Made by a program: the position numbers and the translations under genes. Under the pieces are notes generated by a model. The model had not been told where the DNA came from. It saw only the letters and a program-made list of their open reading frames with translations, and searched no databases. From Oncomelania hupensis (Eukaryota > Mollusca > Gastropoda > Littorinimorpha > Pomatiopsidae), in NCBI GenBank assembly GCA_036898135.1, contig JBAHVR010000308.1, forward strand, positions 257,501-321,500: a stretch of DNA of 64,000 nt, in the 5' to 3' direction. Positions 56,166-64,000 of this stretch are shown here, one piece after another (position 1 is the first letter of the stretch; every line of letters begins with the position of its first letter).

Positions 56166-58978
56166 TTATTTATTTATTATATATATAATTTTTTTTCCAA
56201 TGAGATATTTACAAATGGAGCCATCCTTCCATTGCTGATTTGAAGGCGGGGACTGACTTAGTGGTTGTGATTGCATCAGAGAGAGAGAGTTCCAGAGACG
56301 GATAGAGGAGGGGAAGAAGGAATGTAGGTGAGCATTGGTTCTAGATTGGGGCACCTGGAGCTTTGCCTGCTGTCCTCTGGTGGCACGTGCTGCTGGTTTA
56401 AGATGTGAACCAGCAGGGATATCGACTTGGTCACTGATGATCTTATACAGCATTGCAGCTTTGTCGATCTTGCGACGCTCAGACAGGGTCTGCAGGTTTA
56501 GCTGACGGACAAGCGCAGAGGCGCTAGACCGGGGACTAAAGTCATGCAGGATCCTTCGGGCCGCTCTTCGTTGGACCAGTTCCAGGGTTTCGCTCAAGTT
56601 CTGTTGAAAGGGATCCCACACTGGGGAAGCGTATTCCAGGACTGGTCGGACTAGGCCTTTGTAACAGTGCGTCTGGACGGCAGTGGGCATCCCTTCAGGT
56701 TTCTGTAGACGAAGGCGCTGGTTTGGTTCGCTTTGGCAGCCAAAGCGTGAACATGCTTCCCCCAGTGGAGTTTCTCTGTAAGCTCGACACCGAGGTACTT
56801 AACCCTGTCCACCTGCTCGAGCGTGTGACCGTGGAGGGTGTAGTTTGAGCAGGTAGGTTTCTTTTTGTTGGTAACAGATAGGACATGGCACTTGGCAACA
56901 TTGAACTCCATCTGCCACATTTCCTCCCACTTTTCCAGGGTCGCTAGGTCTTCTTGTAGGGAGACAGCATCTTGTTGAGTCTTGATGCGCTGGTAAAGGA
57001 TGGTGTCATCAGCGAATAATCTGACGTTGGCCTTGATGTTGTTGCCCAGGTCATTGATGTAGACTAGGAAGAGCGTCGGGCCGATGACGGATCCTTGGGG
57101 GACACCCGAGGTTACCTGGCCCATACTAGACGACTCCCCCTCCACAACAACTTGCTGGGTTCTTTGAGCCAGGAAGTTCTGTATCCAGCTCAGGGTCTTC
57201 CCTCTGATGCCGTAATGGTGGAGCTTGATGATGAGGCGTTGGTGGGGCACTTTGTCAAATGCTTTGGCGAAATCTAGGAGAATGGTGTCCGTCTGTCCTC
57301 CCTTGTCCAGCTCATGTACTAGGTCGTCAGTTGTGAGAATGAGCTGGGTTAAACAAGAACGCCTCTTACGGAACCCATGCTGGGAGTTACTGAGGATGCC
57401 GTTCCTGGTGAGGTGGTCGGTAATGCCTGTGCGGACGATGTGCTCCATAAGTTTAGAGCAGACAGATGTGAGGGAGATGGGGCGGTAGTTGGCCGGTTGA
57501 CTGCGGTCGCCCTTTTTAAATATGGGCTGAACGGTGGCGTGACGCCAAATAGTGGGGATCTGGCCAGTCCTAAGAGAGGTGGTAAAGAGTGTGGTGAGGG
57601 CAGGGGCAAGCTGTTTTGACAGGGACTGGAGGAGGCGGCAAGGGATGCCGTCAGGTCCGGCAGCCTTTCTTGGGTTTAGGTTCTGCAGCAGCTTCTCTAC
57701 TCCGATGAGAGAGATGTTAATGTCGGGCATAACGGGGTAGGGGCTGTTGCCAAGATATGGTAGGTTGTCAAGATCTTCCTGCGTAAATACTGAGCAGAAC
57801 TGTTCGTTAAGGATGTCTGCTTTCTCTTTGCTTTCACTGTATGTGAGGCCATTTTTTCTTAAAGGTGCTATACCATTTGAGTCTGCTTTTTTCGTCTTGA
57901 TGAGTTTCCACAGGTGTTTCGAGGAATCTTCTTCTATGAAGCTCTTAACATAGTTTTGGTAGGCAGCTCTGTTTTCTTTCCTGGTTGTTTTCTTGAGTTG
58001 TTGGAATTTGTCCCAGTGTTCTTGTTTGTTGGTATTATTGGCCCCCTTCCATGCTCTCAGCTTACGTCTAGATAGTCGTTTCAGTTTACTGCTGATCCAT
58101 GGTTGATGATAACGCGTTGAGGACTTTTTCATTGGGACATGCTTTTCCATCATGGTACTAAGATGGGAATGAATTGCTGCCCATTGATCTTCTACTGTGG
58201 CTGGTGGCAAATTGACAAAATGTTCAGAGAACATATCCGTTTCAGTCTTCATGGCCTCAAAGTTGGCTTTCTTCCAGATACTGATGGTGTGTGGTACACG
58301 TTTCGTTTTCTTGGCCACCAAGCGGCTGTCGATGAGGACGATGTCATGATCACTAAGCCCAGGAATGACTGTCGATCTGCTGACAAGATTGGGACGATTA
58401 GTGCAAAAAATGTCGAGGATGGCGCTATTTCTGGTGGCAGTGTTGACGACTTGGAGAAGGCCCATGTCGTTAATCTTGTTAAGCAAGGTCTGGTTAGTGT
58501 AGGCAGGGTACAGGTGCCCAGTAATTTGCTGGGACTCCCAGTCGATGTCAGGGAGATTAAGGTCTCCACCGATCCAGATTATGTCGTCTTTATTGAGACT
58601 GTCCAGGCATGCAGCGATGGCGTCTATCTGATCAGGTGTGTTGTCTGATGGGGTTCTGTAAATTGAGCCGACTGTGAGAGGTCTGGATCTGCCCTGGGTC
58701 TGTATCTGGACGAAGACAGCATCTGTCTGGCTATTGTTAATGAGTTGGTGTGCTATGAGGTCACTTTTGGTGGCTACTAAGGTGCCTCCCTTGCCGTCGT
58801 GGCGGTCATGTCGAAAGAGATTATAGTTTGGGGGGAAAATTTCCGAGTTAGTGATTTCGGGCTTGAGCCAGGTTTCTGAACCGAGGATAATGTCAGCGTT
58901 CGTGGACTGGAGAAGGTTCCAGAATTCTGCTTTCTTGGGGCGAATGCTTTGGAAGTTCACTACAAGAGTTCTGAGGCA
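56166..58978 (-). pseudogene. CR1-type ORF2: endonuclease and reverse transcriptase
   Basis: The main frame (about 58978 to 56651) starts near LVVNFQSIRPKKAEFWNLL, the usual CR1 endonuclease start. It has SETWL, GGDLNLPDIDW and LSDHDIVLIDS (catalytic His region). RT follows with RKAAGPDGIPCRLLQ, ILLDFAKAFDKVPH (motif A), SGVPQGSVIGPTLFLVYIND (motif B) and RLFADDTILY (motif C). Near 56680 one indel moves the thumb end to another frame (56690-56166, with YKGLVRPVLEYASPVWDP and LVQRRAARRI). The element nicks DNA and reverse transcribes its RNA at the target. The frameshift makes this copy inactive unless it is a sequencing error. Confidence 0.88.
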
Positions 58979-58984
58979 TCTGTC

Positions 58985-59471
58985 TTGTTTGACAGGGGGC
59001 GGGGGGGGGGGGGGAGCTAAGGGCAGAGGATGCTAGAGACACTGGGGTCTCAGGGGAGGAGTCAAAACTTGGTGGTCTGACATTACCTAGTGGGGTAGAG
59101 AAATGTGGTGGGGTGTATGATGGGTGGAACGCATCATCACCTAATGTGTGGCTTATGTCACTGCACAGAGATGAAGGGGTGGCTGATGTTGATGACAGTG
59201 ACGAGGCACGAGAGATCTCACAAAGAGATGAGCGGGTGGGGTCTGCAGACACTGTTGCAAATAACTCACTTGAGAAATTTGGCAAGCCACATGACCAGCA
59301 GTACCATGAGATGTTTGGCTGAAGCACTTCAATTTCATAGATGGTATCCCGCATATTGACGCAACGTGCGTGAAACCAGGTCTCACACCTGTCGCAGCAG
59401 ACAGCTCTGTCTACCCATTTCACGCGTAAGGAACAGACTCCACATTTGTCTTTCATGTGTTGCAAAGCCAT
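58985..59471 (-). CDS. CR1-type ORF1 with PHD-like zinc finger
   Basis: ATG near 59471 (MALQHMKDKCGVCSLRVKWV). The finger has C-x2-C, CCDRC, WFHARC and WYCWSC, the C4HC3 pattern of PHD domains found in ORF1 of CR1-group LINEs. A serine/proline-rich tail follows. A long C run (58996-59013 region) in the coding strand lies where ORF1 meets ORF2; the two frames differ, so either they overlap or an indel in the run split a single longer ORF. Confidence 0.75.
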
Positions 59472-59978
59472 AATGGCAAACAGGGGCCCTAATATGGCAA
59501 TAAGGTGAGGGATAAGGTGTTTGGTGTACAATACACGGAGAGATGATTAATCATTAAACCCATACAAGTGTAGTTTCAAGTCTTGGCCTAGCCTATCTGT
59601 ACTTAACGAAATGTATGATAAGGCAAAAATTCAGAAACAGGACAAATTAATAGTTAACATACCATACAAACATACTCATTGTAAGAACTCAACATGAGAG
59701 CAAGATAACAATAAATCTGTCAATAAATAGGCCTAACGCTACAGCGAAGGGCTGGATAGTAGTAGTAGTAGTACAAAACTGAATCAACTGTACTCACTTT
59801 TACGATCTTATTTATCCTGCTTAAATACAAGAAGTGACTTGACTAAATCGTATTAATTAGTAAGATGTTACACAAAGTAAGATATCATTCATAAAAGAAA
59901 TATATTAAATTTGCCTAGCGACGTTTTCTGTAACAAATTGTACAAATTTACACAAGCTCCACACGAAAACAAAAACGT

Positions 59979-60001
59979 GCCGCCATCTTGCGCATGCTCA
60001 G
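59979..60001 (-). promoter_or_regulatory. YY1-like and NRF1-like motifs at the LINE 5' end
   Basis: The coding strand reads GAGCATGCGCAAGATGGCGG within about 20 bp of the element start. AAGATGGCGGC is the YY1 consensus (CCGCCATCTT reversed) and GCATGCGCA resembles an NRF1 site. Human L1 also has a YY1 site at its 5' end that sets transcription start. Confidence 0.55.
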
Positions 60002-60016
60002 TTCCAACACTTCCTG

Positions 60017-60144
60017 TCAGAAGAACTGCGTGCGGCATTCTTACAGGAAGTACGCAAAATGTCTTTTGATACGAATGAAATACAGAAATATATAAATATA
60101 ATAAATATATAAAACAAACCGAAATAATTTCTGGAGACAGCACA
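60017..60144 (-). repeat. BEL element 5' LTR, outer part
   Basis: Continues the LTR after the CR1 insertion and ends at the CTCTG duplication (60145-60149). An extra ATAAATATA-type unit is present compared with the other LTR. Confidence 0.85.
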
Positions 60145-60149
60145 CTCTG

Positions 60150-60690
60150 ATATGAAATAAGACACAGTACAAAACACCACGGCCAGAAATATTTGTGCAG
60201 GCGCTGTCTATCCAGAGTATCTAATCTTGAAGTGGCTCAATGTTGGTGTTGTTTTTATTGGTAGTTGATTCAGCCCCAATGCTTGAATCCTCATAAGTAT
60301 AACTTGGATTCGTTTATCCACGCAACCCGTTCACTCAGCAACAAGGCAGGAGTCGTCATATGAAGTTTTCCAATTTTATTCAGCGTACATCAGCAACTGC
60401 ATACAATCGCTTTTTCACTTTTCACTTTCTCTTCTCAACAACTTTTAACTTTCAACAGTGCGGTACATACATAGTCTCTCTATACTCCAGAAAAATTTAG
60501 AACACTCCAGCGTGACGCACCACAACCAATCAAAGCAAACTTCGTCATCACTGTCTTACTTCATACAACTTTCTTCATCATAAAAGAACCTCTCAGCTTC
60601 TATTGGATCTATCTAGATCCTTCGATGGATGGTAAACAACCAACTCTAGAAAATTCTCAAATAATACCGATCAACAAATAATATCTCACC
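60150..60690. other. Unassigned stretch between BEL and polymerase relic
   Basis: No coding signal or known repeat recognised. It separates the two parts of the polymerase relic and may itself contain older insertions. Confidence 0.5.
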
Positions 60691-60693
60691 TTA

Positions 60694-60948
60694 GTGAAGC
60701 CGAGTTCTCAGATACATTTTAAAAACATCAGCAAACAGTTCAAGCAACCCTATGCTGTTTATGCCGACATTGAATCGTTGATTTTTAAATATCAAGGCCC
60801 TCAGGGATTTAGTAATTCATTCCTCACACACTTTCATGCAGTCTATAGTTTTGGGTATGTAGTTGTTAGGGCTGATGGACAGCACACAGATCCTGTGATT
60901 TATAGAGAGCCTACATCTTGGCTTCATGCTCAGGTACAAGTAGCATGA
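60694..60948 (+). pseudogene. Relic of a Polinton-like DNA polymerase B, exonuclease start
   Basis: The frame contains FKNISKQFKQPYAVYADIES, followed by HFHAVYSFGYVVVRADG. YADIES fits the DxE Exo I motif of family B DNA polymerases, and the preceding basic stretch with QFKQPYAVY is typical of the protein-primed group found in Polintons and relatives. It stops where BEL-like sequence starts. It probably belongs to the same relic as 31878-32189. Confidence 0.6.
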
Positions 60949-60951
60949 GCG

Positions 60952-62840
60952 GGCGTCGAGCGCACGGCCTGAACGTTCAGTCACTTGATGGTCTGGCAAC
61001 TATTAACATGCCATCTCTGATTGAGTGCAGCAGCATCCCAGACGATAGGTAAGAAATTCCTACACCAGACGTTTCCTTGGCACCATCGCCATCTCAACTG
61101 CATAGTTGATAAGCTTCCTCAAATAGAGAGCGAAGCTTCAATTTACTTGCTGATCGGGCATGATTTACCAGAAGCGCATCACGTACTGAAACAGATCATC
61201 GGACCCTCCATGTCTTCATTTGCCCAACGTCTGCCTCTAGGTTGGGTGATAGTAGGAGATGCCTGGGCAGGGTGCATAAGCCATCAACTGAACGTGCCCA
61301 CAAGACATGCATCGCTCAGGATGGTAGAAAGATACTTTTTTAACAATGCCCGATCATCAAAGTCGCTGACATTGATCAGATTGGAGCCAGTATCTTCGAG
61401 AAAACCAGTGAAGATGAGAAACTAGGCATGTCTATCGAAGACAAAAAGTTTATCGCTGTGATGGAAGAACAATTTCTGAAAAATGACAAGGATAGGTGGT
61501 CCTCGCCTCTTCCATTTCGGTCGACGGGACCCATACACACAAACAATCGATCACAGGCTGTCAGCCGAGCCCATGCCTTGAAAGCCTCTTTGAAAAAGAT
61601 CCAGTCAAAAAAGAACATTTCTTCAAATTCATGTCCAAGATTTTGGAAACAGGAGCTGCATAAGAATCACCTGCACTTAAAAATGACAGGTTGTTGATAC
61701 TTTCCACTCTTTAGCGTTTCCCACCCTAAAACACCGGATAAAATAAGAGGTATTTTCGACTCTTCTGCAGCATTTGAAGGTCTCTCTCTAAACAGCGTGA
61801 TGTTTTCTGACCCAGATCTGACTAACAGTCTCGTCGGCATTCTTCTGAGATTTTGCCCTGACATAGAACAGATGTTCTGTCCTTTTTTTAAGTACATGAA
61901 GATCACAGAGACTTCTTGAGATTTTCCTGGTATAATAAAGACAAAATGATTTCGACAAGCCCCTTGTTGAGTTCCGCGTGTGTGTACATGTCTTTGGAAA
62001 TAACCCTTCTCCTGCTGTGTTGCCACTTATGGACGGAGAAAAACAGTGGCATCAAGTGAGGAAGATGTGAAGAACGTGGTCTCTCATGACTTCTATGTTG
62101 ATGACGTGGTAACTTCTGTGCCTCAGAAAGAATATGCGAAATGCCTCATGAAACGCACCCAATCTGATCTAATGGAAAAAAGGAAAACTAAAGCTCCACA
62201 TATTAGCCTCCAATGATAGAGAATTTCTTGGAGCCTTTCCAAAGAGCGATCTTGCTGATGAGCTACAATTACCCGATATTTCAGATCCATCGGTTCCTCT
62301 TCCAGAGCATAATTTGGTAGACCATGGACAGTGGTTGCGAGGAGAAATCGTGGTGGTCTTTCCAATGCTAAAAGGTGGGCCTTGATCTTCACTTGTATCA
62401 CAACGCGTGCTATTCACATTGACGTCATCTTAGAAATGACCAGCTCATCTTTTATAAACCCTCTCAGGAGATGTGTAGCAATACGAGGACCAGTGACTGA
62501 ACTAAGATCAGACCGTGGTTCAAATTTTATTGGAGCTGCTGGCGAACTTGGACAAGGTGGACCAGTGAGCGAACATCTGTTGAAAGCTGAAATCAGCTGT
62601 AGATTCAATGCGCCGCATGATTCTCATAATTATGTCAAGTGCTTGGGAGAGACTGACTGGCGTAGTCCGTCGATATTGGACGCTATGCTGTTGTATATGA
62701 GACGCAAATAACTAACACACGAGATACTGTGTACCCTGATGGCAGAAGTGTGTGCGATTGTGAACTCTAGATCTATCACTGCAATCTCACATGATCCGGA
62801 CTGTCCTCTAGTGCTCACACTAGCCATACACAAGTGTTAC
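60952..62840 (+). pseudogene. Second BEL/Pao relic
   Basis: Plus-strand pieces in several frames. GRRAHGLNVQSLDG, IYLLIGHDLPEAHHVLKQII and RLPLGWVIVGDA are from the protease region. DKKFIAVMEEQFLKN and KIRGIFDSSAAFEG begin RT. DIEQMF and FYVDDVVTSVPQ are RT motifs A and C. Near 62330 it jumps from the end of RT to integrase core sequence (RWALIFTCITTRAIHIDVIL, then ELRSDRGSNFIGA), and ends in LMAEVCAIVNSRSITAIS at about 62825. RNase H and the integrase N-terminus are missing. Many stops and shifts; dead. No LTRs seen. It is related to, but different from, the BEL at 32195. Confidence 0.8.
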
Positions 62841-64000
62841 AAGAGCAAGCTTTGTTAGAGACCAGTAATTACATTAGACTTGTATAAACACCACTGGATG
62901 CATGTTCAGACTCTTGCAAACATTTTCTAGAAACGTTTCAAAACCAAACAAAATGTTTTTTGCCTAAATTTAATACAGGATAACATGTGTATATTGCAAA
63001 AAAATTTAATTTTGTAACATAAGTTGAAAACTTTTTTTGTTGTAGCCATTAAAGAAAAAACGCCGAATCAGCATTTTCAGCTTTTTTTTTGCATTTTAGG
63101 TGACCAGCTGATGGTCTGCTTATATATTGGACAGAATATTAATTTAACGCTTTAATAAGTTAGTCCTTGATGTGATCTTTGTAAATAAATTTAAAAAAAA
63201 CTATGACAAATTATTTGTATTTTGAAGTGTGTAAGCATAAAATAGGCCTATCACTCAGGGATAACTCTTTATTGTTATCACGGACGACAACTCTTGGCAT
63301 GTGTCGCGCTACGTGCAGGAACTAAAAACCACTTTTTAAAGTATTTTACGGTCGAATTTCTATTTTTTTTTTTTTTTTGCTTTGACATTTAAATAGTGCA
63401 TTCTATTATCTGTACACAAAGTTTTAGCGAGGGTTCTTCTTATTTAATAACAATGTTCACGATAAAACCCATCTTTTCACTTGCCACTTCAGCTATTAGG
63501 ACGCGGACGTCTCCTTTTGCATAAAAACCGAAGCTACAGGCTTTCCGTAATAATTATTGGTTAAAATTATTTATTTCTGATAATCGTTCGTTCGTTGATT
63601 AGATTAACGTCCCTGGACACTTTCGCATATATATAAGGGACTTGTTTAGGAGCAGACGAAAAAATGAGTCTCCTCTCTGAAAATCCTTAACGGGAAGAGA
63701 GGGGACTATAAACTGATTTAAAAAAAAAAAAAAGCAGACGAAATGAAGAATCCCGATAAGGGTGTAGAGGTGGGGCGAAGACAGGCATGGATGAAGATAT
63801 AAAATCCAGATGAAAAGGCCGCGGTTAGGGCAACAGCAGGGGTTGGGTGTGCGCTTATACGCTTCACGGTGGAAGGCAGTCACAAAGGCTGGCATGGATG
63901 AAGAAGGTAGAATTTCTGATAAGTTTTCGCCCGTAATGTCATACTGCTGTTCTGTGGGCACACTCATGGATAACTCTATTCGTCATCACGGACGACAACT
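62841..64000. other. AT-rich end of the window
   Basis: No gene recognised. A block containing GGATAACTCT and ATCACGGACGACAACT occurs at 63258-63292 and again at 63968-64000 in the same orientation, so a repeat of about 710 bp period or two elements of one family may be present. Confidence 0.5.

Larger units (their letters stand above)
55863..60016 (-). mobile_element. CR1-type LINE inserted in the BEL 5' LTR
   Basis: About 4.15 kb on the minus strand, from a GC-richer 5' end at 60016 to an AGAAGAAGAAGA tail at 55863. It carries a PHD-finger ORF1 and an endonuclease-RT ORF2. Comparing the two BEL LTRs defines its edges, and essentially no target duplication is seen, as is common for CR1-group elements. 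It looks full length, with at least one frameshift. Confidence 0.85.
32195..60144 (-). mobile_element. BEL/Pao LTR retrotransposon, host of three later insertions
   Basis: The minus-strand element has LTRs at 32195-32865 and at 55312-55862 plus 60017-60144. Its ends are TGTGCTGTCTCC and GGCAGAACA, and CTCTG is duplicated at 32190-32194 and 60145-60149. Coding order is Gag, protease region, RT, RNase H, then the C-terminal domain. Removing the two gypsy elements and the CR1 leaves about 8.2 kb. The LTRs differ by about a dozen changes, more than those of either nested gypsy element, as expected for the older host. All genes carry frameshifts. Confidence 0.9.

Overview
This is animal nuclear DNA with very low gene density. 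It has intron-split coding sequence, RTE-type and CR1-type LINEs, BEL/Pao and Ty3/gypsy LTR elements, tRNA-derived SINEs, hAT remnants and many long microsatellites. The mix resembles a marine mollusc, perhaps a gastropod, but that assignment is inference only. I see no bacterial-type operon, CRISPR array or rRNA gene.

The only host gene I can support is on the + strand. Five exons (18602-18866, 21812-21966, 27416-27530, 28510-28617, 29407-29576) have GT/AG borders and compatible phases. Together they encode the extracellular part of a ZIP4/ZIP12-like (SLC39) zinc transporter. The first exon(s) and all membrane-spanning exons are missing, so both ends of the gene lie outside the window or were not recognised.

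1-18.6 kb is repeat territory: three 5'-truncated RTE LINE 3' ends, SINEs, a hAT relic with a transposase fragment, a three-level nest (LINE in a hAT-like MITE in a dispersed repeat) and long microsatellites. 18.6-29.6 kb carries the ZIP exons. Its introns hold a small hAT derivative, two SINE types and a long-terminal-inverted-repeat element (23127-27319) that contains an RTE LINE inserted with a 5' inversion.

31.9-62.8 kb is one large nest. A Polinton-like DNA polymerase B relic (31878-32189, resuming about 60694-60948) was split by a BEL/Pao element (32195-60144, CTCTG target duplication). That BEL was then entered by Ty3/gypsy copy 1 (34477-42969, duplication CAACC), Ty3/gypsy copy 2 (44368-51422, duplication GACCC) and a CR1-type LINE inside its 5' LTR (about 55863-60016). 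A second, degraded BEL relic follows at 60952-62840.

The most notable system is the pair of Ty3/gypsy elements. Their domain order is Gag, protease, integrase, reverse transcriptase, RNase H. Integrase therefore precedes RT, as in the Gmr1 lineage and unlike ordinary Ty3/gypsy elements. The capsid region resembles the SCAN domain, a vertebrate fold thought to come from Gmr1-like Gag. Copy 1 is nearly intact: its two 1,614-bp LTRs differ at about five sites and one extra base breaks the pol frame. Copy 2 has lost most of RT and RNase H, yet its LTRs are still about 99% identical, which suggests it moved using proteins supplied by other copies.
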